A DNA stretch of 41,693 nucleotides from Planctomycetota bacterium (GTDB lineage Bacteria; Planctomycetota; Planctomycetia; Pirellulales; Lacipirellulaceae). Below the pieces are notes generated by a model. That model worked only from the letters and a program-made list of their open reading frames with translations. It was not told the origin of the DNA and searched no databases. The DNA is taken from NCBI GenBank assembly GCA_003576855.1, contig QEVI01000045.1, positions 1-41,693 on the forward strand. The letters run 5' to 3'. Positions within the stretch are counted from its first letter, which is position 1, and every line of letters starts with the position of its first letter. Below, piece after piece: positions 33,516-41,693 of the stretch. The position numbers and the translations under genes were made by a program.

Positions 33516-33683
33516 AATTGGACCTCCGGCCACTGCGGCGGGCGAAAAGGCTGACGGCGACAAGACGCCGAGCGCACGGCGTCACAGCCCCTTTCATTTT
33601 GCGGGCCGACGCAGCAGCGGACAACCGCGCCGCGGCGTTAATTTTTCCCACTTGTGCGCAATCACTTCGACGGCAACGACGCA

Positions 33684-33712
33684 GCCCAGGCGAGCTAGGC
33701 GCTCGCCTGGGC
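33684..33712. terminator. Perfect 11-bp hairpin in the gap after a PEP-CTERM gene
   Basis: GCCCAGGCGAG (33684-33694) and CTCGCCTGGGC (33702-33712) with a 7-nt loop. It lies 57 bp downstream of the minus-strand PEP-CTERM gene stop at 33769 and upstream of the DUF1559 gene. No T-run follows on either strand, so it may act as a rho-dependent or stabilising hairpin rather than a classical terminator. Confidence 0.5.
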
Positions 33713-33768
33713 CGCTCCACGTACCGCTGAACTTCCGCGCCGACGGGCCGCCGGCGCGCCGCGCGGGT

Positions 33769-34734
33769 CTACCGGCGGCGCTTCGCGGCCGCCAGCGCCA
33801 GGGCGGAAATCGCCCACAAGGCGCCGCTGGCCGGCTCCGGCACGACGCGCACATTATCAATCAGCGTGAACAACAAGTTCACGTCGTTGGCGTCCGTCGA
33901 CGACGTGGCGTTGGTATCCGAATGGCCGAAGAAGATGTTGTTGCCGGTGGCCGCCGTGTCGTCGGCTACCGGTACCGTCGCAATCCGCACACCGTCGACG
34001 GTCCAGGTGACGCTCGCGCCCGACCGGTCGATCACGACCTGGTGCCATTCGAAGGCCGACGATCCGACCAGCGACGTTCCGGTCTGCTGCGCGAACAGGG
34101 CGGTCTGCGCCGCCGGCGGCGAGACGCTGCCGAAGCTGGCGTAGTACGGGTCGCTGGCATTGGAACTGCCGGCCTGGGTCCCGGCCGCGTAGACGCCCGA
34201 ACCGTCCCCGTAGCGGGTCGGCGCCGTGGGGGAATACGCCCGCCAGTCGCTCGAGGAGTTGCCGTCGCCCGTGGCGGCGAACCAGATGCTGTCCTGCGTA
34301 CCGCCCGGCCACTGGGGCACGGCGCCGCTGGTGCCAATGCCGAAGGTGGAAAGCTGCGTCGAGCCGCTGCCGCCGACCGGCGCCGGGCCGTTGTAATTCG
34401 ACCACCAGTCGAACATCACCCGGTGATTGCCCGAAAAGCTCTTGCCGACGGGCGATACGCTCACGCCGCTGAAGACGCCGTTGGCCTGGTTGGCTTGCAG
34501 TTTCAGGCCGCGGGTGGTGCCGCCGGTGGAGTTCGGCGCCGACGGAATCCCGGCGGTGCTGTAGTCGAAGTGAAAGTTCGCCGCGGCGTCGGACGGCCCG
34601 TTGTTCACGACCCAATTGGCGGTGGGATCGACGTCGAAGTTCTCGCTGTACAAGACCGCGGCGCGGGCCGTCAGCGCAGCGGAGGCGGCGAGGGTGAGCG
34701 CGGCCGCCGCGGCCGCCAAGCAGAATTGTCTCAT
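33769..34734 (-). CDS. PEP-CTERM surface protein, paralogue B
   Basis: An exported 321-residue protein. A Sec signal (1-25, ending ARAA) is followed by a beta-rich LamG/concanavalin-like body (VLYSENFDVDPTANWVV, WHQVVIDRSGASVTWTVDG, LIDNVRV). The PEP-CTERM tail is VPEPASGALWAISALALAAA then KRRR, which an exosortase would cleave. It is about half identical to its neighbour at 34829-36034 and shares an AAAGGACC leader before the ATG, but lacks the neighbour's dockerin-like module. No exosortase is in the window. Ligand unknown. Confidence 0.85.
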   Translation of the reverse strand: MRQFCLAAAAAALTLAASAALTARAAVLYSENFDVDPTANWVVNNGPSDAAANFHFDYSTAGIPSAPNSTGGTTRGLKLQANQANGVFSGVSVSPVGKSFSGNHRVMFDWWSNYNGPAPVGGSGSTQLSTFGIGTSGAVPQWPGGTQDSIWFAATGDGNSSSDWRAYSPTAPTRYGDGSGVYAAGTQAGSSNASDPYYASFGSVSPPAAQTALFAQQTGTSLVGSSAFEWHQVVIDRSGASVTWTVDGVRIATVPVADDTAATGNNIFFGHSDTNATSSTDANDVNLLFTLIDNVRVVPEPASGALWAISALALAAAKRRR

Positions 34735-34789
34735 TAGGCAGGTCCTTTCTCAAATGAAGTTCGTCAACGTAGGAAAAACGGCAACCAAG

Positions 34790-34810
34790 AAAAGCGCGGG
34801 CCTGGCCCGC
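34790..34810 (-). terminator. Short terminator after PEP-CTERM paralogue A
   Basis: On the minus strand GCGGGC-CAG-GCCCGC is followed by GC and then four T residues, 18 bp downstream of the paralogue A stop and upstream of paralogue B. A compact, plausible intrinsic terminator that would let the two paralogues be expressed separately. Confidence 0.45.
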
Positions 34811-34828
34811 CGATTACTCCGCGGAAAC

Positions 34829-36034
34829 TTACCGGCGGCGCCGGCGCGAGGCGGCGGCCAGCCCGGCGGCCGTCAGGACCGCCATGATCACCGTCGCCGG
34901 CTCGGGGACGGCCGAAACAGAGGCGGCCGGCGGCGTCGCGCCGAACTTGCCCTTCCACACCTCGAGGTCGGCCGCCGTGACGGCGTTGTCGCCGTTGGCG
35001 TCCCCTGTGGCGTTCGTGCCCGTCGGCCCGAAGCCGCGCTGCCAGACTAGGAAATCCTCGCCGTCCACATCGCCGTCATTGTCGAAGTCGGCGTCCTCGG
35101 CCGGCGCCGTGACGGTCGATACCTTCACGTTGTCGATCAGCGTGAACTGGACGTCGTCGTAGTAGGGATCCTGCGAAAGACCGCTGTTGATGTCGCTTTG
35201 TCCAAACAGGATGTTAGTGCCGCCGGTGGGCGTGATGAACTCAGCGGTCTCCACGGTGATCAACAGCGTGCCGTTGACCTTCCAGGTCACCGTCGTGCCG
35301 ACTTTCGCGATCTCGACCTGATGCCAGGCAAAGCCAGCGGCGCCGTCGGCGGTGACGCCAAACTGCGTCTCTGGGAACAGGTTGGTCTGGGCCTCGGGCA
35401 CCGTCGCGCCGCCGAAGGTATCCAGGTAAAGCTGCGCCGTGTTATTGCGGCTGCCGGCGTGGTACGTGGCGTGCTCATCTTCAGGCGCTACCGCAGGAAG
35501 CTGATAGCTGATGACGCGTTCCGAGGAATAGGCCCGATAGTCTGAACCCGTGCCGCCGTCGCCGCTGGCGGCGAACCAGACGCCGTCGCCGGCGCCGGCG
35601 TAATTGGCCACCGTGCCGCTGGTAAGAATGCCGAACTGCGACAGTTGCGTCGAGCCGTTCGCGCCAGCCTCCACGCCGGTCCCCTCGGCGCCGAGGAAGT
35701 TATGCCACCAATCGAACGTCAGCGCGTAGTCGCCGGTGAAGCTTTGCCCGTTGGGCGAAACGCTGAATCCGCCGAAGACGGCGTCGATGAGATTGGTCTG
35801 CAGCTTCATGCCCCGGGTCGTGCCGCCCGAATTAGGCGCCGAGGGGATGCCGACCGTACTGTAATCGAAGAAAAAGTCGGCGGCTTCGTCGGTCGGCCCG
35901 TCGTTGACCGTCCAGTTGGCCGTGGGATCGACCTCGAAGTTCTCCATGTAGAGAACCTGTCCCCAGGCCGGCGAGTTCCACAGGCCCGTCAGACTCAGCG
36001 CGACGGCGGCCATCGCAGATGCGTGCAGTTTCAT
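34829..36034 (-). CDS. PEP-CTERM surface protein with dockerin-like EF-hands, paralogue A
   Basis: An exported 401-residue protein. A Sec signal (1-25, ending PAWG) precedes the same LamG-like body as paralogue B (VLYMENFEVDPTANWTV, WHQVEIAKVGTTVTWKVNG, LIDNVKV). After it comes a dockerin type I-like pair of calcium loops, DADFDNDGDVDGEDFLVWQR and GDANGDNAVTAADLEVWKGK, then the PEP-CTERM tail VPEPATVIMAVLTAAGLAAA with a RRRRR end. The ATG at 36034 has AAAGGA upstream. Dockerin-like modules are common before PEP-CTERM tails in planctomycetes; whether they bind cohesins is not known. Confidence 0.87.
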   Translation of the reverse strand: MKLHASAMAAVALSLTGLWNSPAWGQVLYMENFEVDPTANWTVNDGPTDEAADFFFDYSTVGIPSAPNSGGTTRGMKLQTNLIDAVFGGFSVSPNGQSFTGDYALTFDWWHNFLGAEGTGVEAGANGSTQLSQFGILTSGTVANYAGAGDGVWFAASGDGGTGSDYRAYSSERVISYQLPAVAPEDEHATYHAGSRNNTAQLYLDTFGGATVPEAQTNLFPETQFGVTADGAAGFAWHQVEIAKVGTTVTWKVNGTLLITVETAEFITPTGGTNILFGQSDINSGLSQDPYYDDVQFTLIDNVKVSTVTAPAEDADFDNDGDVDGEDFLVWQRGFGPTGTNATGDANGDNAVTAADLEVWKGKFGATPPAASVSAVPEPATVIMAVLTAAGLAAASRRRRR

Positions 36035-36197
36035 CAGTTGGTCCTTTCCATGGTGAGTTGTCTAACGCATCGGAGTCAGCGGACGCGACCGAGGCGCAGC
36101 GGGCAGTAAAAGCCACACCATACCATTCAGACTGGTCGACGGCGAAATGTCAAGAAATCGGTTAGCGCGTCTTTTGCCGGCGGGGCGTGCGCGGTAT

Positions 36198-36247
36198 GTA
36201 GCCCTCTAGCTCCCGCGAGAGTCGATTTCGCGGAGCGAGATGGCTAC
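36198..36247. repeat. REP-like palindrome, copy 1
   Basis: Imperfect inverted repeat: GTAGCC...AGCTCCCGCGA (36198-36218) and TCGCGGAGCGAGATGGCTAC (36228-36247), together a hairpin of about 20 bp. It ends 23 bp after the stop of the minus-strand lamin-tail gene. GGAGCGAGATGGCTAC (36232-36247) recurs exactly at 38406-38421, and CGGAGCGAGATG also occurs at 30143-30154. This is probably a dispersed extragenic palindrome. Confidence 0.5.
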
Positions 36248-36269
36248 TTTGAGCCGCGACCCTGCTCGC

Positions 36270-37916
36270 TCAACGGCGCCGGGCCGCGAAGCCGGCCGCT
36301 GCAGCCGCCGCCAGCAACAACCCGGCGGCCGGCTCCGGCACGGCGGCGGCCACGGCCCCTGCAGGCGACGATCCGAATTGGGCTCGCCAGACCCCCAAAT
36401 CAGCGGCATTTACCGAGCCGTCGTGGTTGGCGTCGCCGTTGTCGTTGTTGGTCTGGCCCGTGGCGTTGAGGTGGCGTTGCCACGTCAAAAAGTCGGCTCC
36501 GTCGACGTCGCCATCGCCGTCGAAGTCGGCGTCGTCGGCCACCTGGGTCGCCACCAGGTCAAAAATCGGCGGAGCGTGCTTGGCGAGGTTGGCCGAAACC
36601 GAGCCGGTGATCGCCTCGCGGTAGCCGACGTAAAACGTGCCGATGAGGTCGCTGTTCGTGGTGAAATTGAATGTCTGGTCGTCGAACCGCGCGGTCACCG
36701 CCCCGGTCGCGGGGTCGACGTCGATGCCCAGCCGGTGCCAGCCGGCGGGGGCGCCCTTCAGGTCGATGTCCTGGATGACGGTCCAATCCTGCGTGCCATC
36801 GCTGTTGCCGCCGTCGTTGAAGTCGACCAGTTGCAGGCGAATGAAGTCGTTGACGCCGCCGTTGGTCGAGTCCTCGAACCGCTGGAACAGCCAGCCGACG
36901 CCCGTGTTGCCGTTGCCTGGCGACGTGCCGACGCCGTTGATCACGCCGCGGGTGTCCGGATTGTTGAACAACCCGTTGGTCGTGCCGATGCCGTAAGTCG
37001 AGGTGTCCCACTCCTCGGCGCCGGGCAAGTTGATCGGGTTGGTGTCCAGATAGGCGTACAGATCGAAGCTCTCGACCGTCTCGCGGGAGTAGACGGCGTT
37101 GCCGCCGCCGCTTTCGTCCCAGGCGACGATCGCCTTGCCGCCCTGCGGGGAGGCGGGAATCGCCTTGGGGTTGAACGAATTGGCCACCCCCGGATCGATC
37201 GCCCGGGCGTTGATGAACGCAAAGTGGTACTGCGGCAACTCGGCGCCGACGGCCAGGCCGTCGACGTCGGGAATCGCGTGGCTGGCGCTGTGCGGCAGCT
37301 CGTTCGAGGCCCCGGGCGTCAGGGGTAGGATGCCGAAGTCACGGCCATTGTTGTTCGTGTCGCGGCCATCGCGGTAGCGGGCCAGCGACTGCGGCGTCGT
37401 GGTGTTGTACGACTGCAACTGCCCCCACCAGCCGCCCGCGGTTTGGTTGGTCGGCAGCGCCGGCGTGCCGCGGAACACGTCGTACGCCACCGCGTCGACC
37501 AGGTTCGACGAGGCGTCGAACAGTTGCATGACGCCGCCGACCAGGTCGGGATACAGCTCGTCGGTCGGCGCCAGGCCCTGGACGTAGTAGTCGGCGTTGG
37601 CGATGCCTCGCCCCTCGGCGGCGATGACGAAGTAGCCGCCGGCGGGAATCGACGAACCGGCGGGGATCGTGTCGGTGATCGGCGTGCCCGTGTCGTTCAC
37701 CAGCGTCCAATTGCCGATATCCACCGCCGTGGCCCCGGCGTTGTAGAGCTCGACGAACTCCCGCGCGTCGGGGCTGACGGCCCCCGCCCCGGCGGTCCGC
37801 TCTTCCTTCACCAATTCGTTGATGACGACCTGCCCGCGGGCGGTCGCGCCGCACGCCAACGCCAGGACAACCGCCAAACCGCCGATGCGTGATGAAATCG
37901 CTCGAGGAAAGCTCAT
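36270..37916 (-). CDS. Lamin-tail PEP-CTERM protein
   Basis: An exported 548-residue protein. A Sec signal (1-28, ending TARG) precedes a lamin-tail domain (about 30-145; VVINELVK, FVELYNAGATAVDIGNWTLV). A LamG-like central beta domain follows, then dockerin-like EF-hands (DADFDGDGDVDGADFLTWQR and GDANHDGSVNAADLGVWRAQ), and the PEP-CTERM tail VPEPAAGLLLAAAAAAG then FAARRR. I chose the ATG at 37916, with AGGAGC upstream, over the 81-residue in-frame extension to 38159. Lamin-tail domains occur in many bacterial exported proteins and nucleases, but no nuclease motif is seen here. Confidence 0.87.
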   Translation of the reverse strand: MSFPRAISSRIGGLAVVLALACGATARGQVVINELVKEERTAGAGAVSPDAREFVELYNAGATAVDIGNWTLVNDTGTPITDTIPAGSSIPAGGYFVIAAEGRGIANADYYVQGLAPTDELYPDLVGGVMQLFDASSNLVDAVAYDVFRGTPALPTNQTAGGWWGQLQSYNTTTPQSLARYRDGRDTNNNGRDFGILPLTPGASNELPHSASHAIPDVDGLAVGAELPQYHFAFINARAIDPGVANSFNPKAIPASPQGGKAIVAWDESGGGNAVYSRETVESFDLYAYLDTNPINLPGAEEWDTSTYGIGTTNGLFNNPDTRGVINGVGTSPGNGNTGVGWLFQRFEDSTNGGVNDFIRLQLVDFNDGGNSDGTQDWTVIQDIDLKGAPAGWHRLGIDVDPATGAVTARFDDQTFNFTTNSDLIGTFYVGYREAITGSVSANLAKHAPPIFDLVATQVADDADFDGDGDVDGADFLTWQRHLNATGQTNNDNGDANHDGSVNAADLGVWRAQFGSSPAGAVAAAVPEPAAGLLLAAAAAAGFAARRR

Positions 37917-38445
37917 GAATCTGGTGCTCCTGAATGCCGACACAGCGTTGTGGGCCGCTAGTCGCCGCGGTGCGAGAAAGCGGCTTGAGTGGTCTGGAAC
38001 GATTCGGTGACCAGGCGCCGCGTCGCCGCCGGCGACTACGCGCCTGTTGCCAGGGAAGAACGACACACGCTTTGCCCGCGGCGTCGCTGGCCTAAACGCA
38101 ACGATCGCAGCGCACGCCGCCACAATGGGAAAATGGAAAAGTAAGCCCAGGCTGCTCACGCTTCCCCTGGAGGCGATCGCCTTTGCAACCGCGCAGGCTA
38201 CTTGCGGTTAGCCTCAGCTTCTAGCTGGATATCATATCTGGCACGAGCGGAAATACTAAATCTTGGTGCGCAGATTTTGCTCGTTATTGCGCAGCTTGCC
38301 GCGGCCGTCGCTTGATCGGCAGCGGGGCGTTGCGGGGAAGACGGTCGTCCCGCTCGCTGCCGCGAGAGGGTTTTCGTCGCGACCTCCGCGGGACTGCATC
38401 TCGCAGGAGCGAGATGGCTACATTGGCGCCGCCGGCCGCGCGGGC
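37917..38445. other. Intergenic region between two large surface-protein genes
   Basis: 529 bp with no supported gene. It contains an AT-richer patch (about 38216-38295) with TGCGCA twice, probably the promoter region of the lamin-tail gene although far from it, and the second REP-like copy (38397-38421). Nothing else is evident. Confidence 0.5.
38397..38421. repeat. REP-like palindrome, copy 2
   Basis: A perfect 8-bp stem CATCTCGC / GCGAGATG with an AGGA loop (38397-38416), overlapping the 16-nt GGAGCGAGATGGCTAC (38406-38421) shared with copy 1. It ends 25 bp after the stop of the minus-strand amidase gene, the same spacing as copy 1 from its gene. Confidence 0.5.
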
Positions 38446-41433
38446 TTAAAACGCCCGGGGAAGGCGCCACTGGGGCGCCAGTCGCTCAAGCGCGGCGTCC
38501 ACGGCGCTGGTCACCGGCTCGGCTGGTCTTGGCCGCCGCCAGGGCGAGAGGGCGGCCATTGTGCTGGGCGCGGCCTGCACGGCGGCAGTCGCGCTCTCGG
38601 TGGCGACAGCCGAGAAGTTGGCCGCGTTTACATCAGCCGCCGTTGCAGGGACTTCCCGCTGGCCGGCGGCCTGGGCGGGCATCGCCAGCCAACCGGCGGC
38701 CGGATCGAGGGCTTCAGAGGCCGTTAAAGCCGCAATCGAAGCCTCGGCCGCGAACGAGCCGCCCGCCGGCGTCCCGAACTGCGACGCCCAGATCTCCAAA
38801 TCGGCGTGATCGACCGCGTCGTTGTGATCGGCATCGCCGTCGGCTGCGCCGGGATTGGCCATGCCGAAGCCCCGTTGCCACGCGAGGAAGTCGGCCGCGT
38901 CCACCAGGCCGTCGTCGTCAAAATCGGCGCTGATCGGCCCAACCGGGGCCACGCCGAAGAAGTCGAGCACGCGCCCCATCACCGCCGAGCGATTGGCGGC
39001 GGCGGTGATCGTCTCGAACGGAAAGCCGAACATCACTACGTTGCCGCGGCCGGCCTGGCCGGGAACATCAATCGCCGCGCCGCCGACGCCGCCGCTGTAG
39101 GCAAGCGCAAGCTGGGCGCCGGCTTGCGGGCTGATGACGTCGGGAAATGCCACGTTGTACACCTGCGACGTCAGGCTCGAAAACTGCGGGCCGCTGGAGA
39201 AAACGATGTTCGGCAAGCCGGCAAAGATGCCGCCGGCCGCGGCCGACACGGTATACGTGCCGGCGTCGTCGGCGACGTAGTCTCCCTTCAGCGTCGTCTC
39301 GAAGAAGGTGCGGCCATTGTTCTGCTGGTCGAGGTCCCAGCCGATCTCCGCACCGGAGACGAACAAATCGCCGCCGGCGGCGACGAACTGCTCGACGAGG
39401 CTCTGCTCGGCGGCGCTGAACGTGTCGTCGGCAGTCGACTCGTTACCGAGGATCCACACGACGGCGTCGTAATCGCCGAGATTCACCGAGCCGCTGGCGA
39501 TCGCTTCGTTGCTGGCGCTGGCGACATGAACGCCCGGCTTCGTCGCGTAAATGGCCGTGTGCACCTGTACGACGTAGTCGAAGCTGTTGTTGTAGCGCGA
39601 CCAGACGCGATCGACCAGTCCGTCGCCCGTGTAGGCGTAGGGGTAGCGGAAGTTCTGCGTACGATCGAAGCGGTCGAAGCCGTTGACGATGAGCACCTGC
39701 TTCGCCCCGCCGCTGGGCAGCGCCGTAACGACCTCTGATCCGCGCGACTCGCCGCCGGCGTTCACCGCGACAACCTTGAAATAGTACGGCAGGAGCGGAT
39801 CGTAACCGCTGAGCGTCGCCGTATGGACGCCGCCGCCGGCGACGTACGTGCCGCCGTCGAAGCCATACCCGTCGGTCGAGGCGTAGATGCGGAAGCCGGT
39901 CGCCGCGCCGCCGCGAACGCCGGTCGGCCCGGCAGTCCACTGGAGCGTGACTTCCCCGCTGGCGTTGCTGACGACGCTTACGTGGGTCGGCGGCGCCGGC
40001 AGCGCCACGGGGCTTGTCAGGCCGCCCCAATGGTCGAAGTACTCCAGCGTCGCTTCGTACGTCGAGCGGCCGAGCTGATCGCGGACCTTCGGGTCGCGGA
40101 GCAGTTGAGCGTCCTGGGTTTGGTCGTGAAACGCGACTTCGATGATCGTCGCGTCGAATTCCGCGGACGGTCCTTCGTTGATTTCGCCGAACTCGCCGCT
40201 GTAAGTGTGCGTGGTCCGCGTGCCCCAGTTGTGCTCGAACTGGCCGTTGAGCGCCTGCATGTCCTGGTTGATCTGCCGGCCGGTATACAGCGCGAGGTCC
40301 GCCTGATGCGGGGTCTGTTCGCCGGCGTCGACGTCGATCAGTCCCACGGCGCCGCGGCCGCCGGCGGCGTTCGAGTGGAAGCCGATGTACACCGACGTGC
40401 CGAAGGGGTTCGCGTCGGCGTTCATGTGGGCGGCCATCAGCGTCGGGGCCGAAACGTTGCTCGTGCCGATGATCGACTCCGGCGCGACGCCCTGCCCCAC
40501 GGCCCGCCACAACCACATCAGGGCGTTTTCATCTTCGCGAGGCGAACCGGAGACGCCGCCGGTGCCGATGCCGGCGTCGCTGTCGCGGACGTCGCCCATG
40601 CCGTTGCCGAAGCGGATCGCGTCGGCGATCACGACTTTGCCCGCGGCGCCCTCGTTGCTGATCTGCACCGATCCGAGTTGGGCCGAGGCGCCGCTATTGA
40701 AGTGGTACGTGCCGAGATAGACCCAACCGTTGCCCACCTTGCTGTGATCGACGCGAACGTGCGTCTGGCCGCCCGTGTGATTGACCTTGTAAAGCTGCGA
40801 CGTGCGATTGCCGCCGAAGGCGGCCCACGCGTAGACGGGGTAGAAACCGGCTTGGGGAATGGTCGGCGTGTACGTGGCGACGGCGGTCTCCGCCGCGGAC
40901 GTACTGGCGAAACGGTAACGGACCGCGTCGGCGACGGCGCCGTAGTCTTCGTCGTACCATCGGTTGCCCGCCGTGCTGTCGCTCCAGGCGCCGCTGTAGG
41001 CGACGCCGGCCGAGTCGTTGTCGAGCACGACTTCGTGTATTTGCCGACCGACCGGCCGCATGGGGACGATCGTCGCCCCGGCCCGCCACAGATAATCGAC
41101 GTAGTAGGTCATCTGGTCCTGATTGCCAAACGCCTCCTCGATTTCCAGGCTGTCGCCGCGGCCGGTCCTCCAGCCCAGGCCGTTGACCCACTCGAAGCCG
41201 TGGCCGGCGGACGTGTAGACGATTTTGCCGGTGAGCGGACCGGTCGGCTGCGCGCCGATCGGCGTCAGCCCTGCGGCGGCCAGCGCGACCCGCGGCTCCA
41301 GGCTTTCGAAGGAGAACCGGCGGACGGCGCGGTGAGCTGCCCGCCGCCTGCCGGCTCGCGGTCCCTGTCGCCTGCCATGCGCCGCCCCATACCGTTGAAG
41401 AAATCCGCAAAACACCTCGAGCGAGCGTCGCAT
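38446..41433 (-). CDS. LEPR-XLL surface protein: amidase, golvesin-like, FnIII, dockerin-like
   Basis: A 995-residue predicted exported protein. The N-terminus is basic and carries the planctomycete LEPR-XLL motif (FESLEPRVAL, 42-51). An Amidase_3-type zinc hydrolase appears split: the first part holds SAGHGFEW (His78) and an acidic LEIEE (96-100); the second part holds YIGFHSN (His353) and IIEVAFHD (Glu432). A golvesin/xanthan-lyase-like beta domain (about 140-280) lies between them. FnIII follows (about 470-560), then a class I amidotransferase-like or Ig-like region, a dockerin-like pair (ADFDDDGLVDAADFLAWQR; DADHNDAVDHADLEIW), and a 90-residue Ala-rich tail without a PEP-CTERM motif. Peptidoglycan or polysaccharide cleavage is inferred, not shown. 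Confidence 0.82.
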   Translation of the reverse strand: MRRSLEVFCGFLQRYGAAHGRRQGPRAGRRRAAHRAVRRFSFESLEPRVALAAAGLTPIGAQPTGPLTGKIVYTSAGHGFEWVNGLGWRTGRGDSLEIEEAFGNQDQMTYYVDYLWRAGATIVPMRPVGRQIHEVVLDNDSAGVAYSGAWSDSTAGNRWYDEDYGAVADAVRYRFASTSAAETAVATYTPTIPQAGFYPVYAWAAFGGNRTSQLYKVNHTGGQTHVRVDHSKVGNGWVYLGTYHFNSGASAQLGSVQISNEGAAGKVVIADAIRFGNGMGDVRDSDAGIGTGGVSGSPREDENALMWLWRAVGQGVAPESIIGTSNVSAPTLMAAHMNADANPFGTSVYIGFHSNAAGGRGAVGLIDVDAGEQTPHQADLALYTGRQINQDMQALNGQFEHNWGTRTTHTYSGEFGEINEGPSAEFDATIIEVAFHDQTQDAQLLRDPKVRDQLGRSTYEATLEYFDHWGGLTSPVALPAPPTHVSVVSNASGEVTLQWTAGPTGVRGGAATGFRIYASTDGYGFDGGTYVAGGGVHTATLSGYDPLLPYYFKVVAVNAGGESRGSEVVTALPSGGAKQVLIVNGFDRFDRTQNFRYPYAYTGDGLVDRVWSRYNNSFDYVVQVHTAIYATKPGVHVASASNEAIASGSVNLGDYDAVVWILGNESTADDTFSAAEQSLVEQFVAAGGDLFVSGAEIGWDLDQQNNGRTFFETTLKGDYVADDAGTYTVSAAAGGIFAGLPNIVFSSGPQFSSLTSQVYNVAFPDVISPQAGAQLALAYSGGVGGAAIDVPGQAGRGNVVMFGFPFETITAAANRSAVMGRVLDFFGVAPVGPISADFDDDGLVDAADFLAWQRGFGMANPGAADGDADHNDAVDHADLEIWASQFGTPAGGSFAAEASIAALTASEALDPAAGWLAMPAQAAGQREVPATAADVNAANFSAVATESATAAVQAAPSTMAALSPWRRPRPAEPVTSAVDAALERLAPQWRLPRAF

Positions 41434-41693
41434 CGCTGGTGCATCTCCGCTGTTGTTCCGTGAGGGGCGCGGCCTCCGGGCCGGCTGCGCCGCAATTGCA
41501 TTCTAGTCGGAAATGCGCCCAACGAAACGCTCCAGCGGGCCGACGCCGCAAGGCTGCGCACGCACGATACCCCCCTGCGCAAACCCAGTCCCCAAATAGC
41601 CGAGCCATCCTGGCTCGCGCCTGCGCAAGAACGACCCACATTCCCGCCAGACGCCAAAGCGAAGACGCGCCGGCCGGGACGGCCGGGCTATTT
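41434..41693. other. Terminal intergenic sequence
   Basis: 260 bp upstream of the amidase gene to the window edge. A GGAG lies 13 nt before the amidase ATG. Open frames here show no protein character, and no RNA gene is seen. Confidence 0.5.

Noticed and set aside
39823..41463. Plus-strand ORF of 546 codons opposite the amidase gene
   Set aside because: Antisense shadow with repetitive Arg/Ala/Asp content; the minus-strand protein has recognisable domains.

Overview
The window is GC-rich, tightly packed bacterial DNA that looks planctomycete, probably Pirellulales. This rests on protein hallmarks rather than any marker search: an LEPR-XLL N-terminus, a DUF1559 prepilin-like protein with an H-x9-DG box, PEP-CTERM proteins carrying dockerin-like EF-hand modules, a Tat-type Gfo/Idh oxidoreductase, an orphan FlgM-like protein, and a very large lipoprotein-type TolC. 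There is no sign of phage, integrase, insertion sequence or CRISPR array.

Layout. 0-1 kb: three tiny unknown minus-strand ORFs joined by 4-nt overlaps. 1-9 kb: core and catabolic metabolism (aconitase on minus; Gfo/Idh oxidoreductase, POT peptide transporter and aldehyde dehydrogenase on plus), then tRNA-Gln(CTG). 9-15 kb: a secreted alpha/beta-hydrolase-like protein (minus), a small membrane protein, an HD phosphohydrolase and adenylosuccinate lyase purB (plus). 15-18.6 kb, minus: a Fur-family regulator, a FlgM-like protein, and a merR-plsC pair behind a textbook MerR-type promoter with a 19-bp spacer. 18.6-25.8 kb, minus: a MarR regulator followed by TolC-like, HlyD-like, LolD/MacB-type ATPase and FtsX/MacB-type permease genes, a complete tripartite efflux or export cluster. 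26.2-30 kb: cobalamin-dependent methionine synthase metH. 30.2-41.4 kb: a cell-surface region with two small secreted or lipoprotein genes, a DUF1559 protein, tandem paralogous PEP-CTERM proteins, a lamin-tail PEP-CTERM protein and a large LEPR-XLL/amidase/golvesin/FnIII/dockerin-like protein.

How the genes fit together. The efflux cluster has its own MarR regulator and a perfect 10-4-10 palindrome upstream, the likely operator. The adjacent merR-plsC unit suggests that a ligand-sensing regulator controls phospholipid acylation next to the pump. The surface genes share dockerin-like EF-hand modules and PEP-CTERM tails, so they probably share one export/sorting route; no exosortase lies in the window. 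I found no clearly unprecedented system. The best leads are the two regulator/operator pairs, the cysteine-bearing giant TolC lipoprotein, the hydrolase with Asp at the nucleophile-elbow position, and the amidase split by a golvesin-like insertion.
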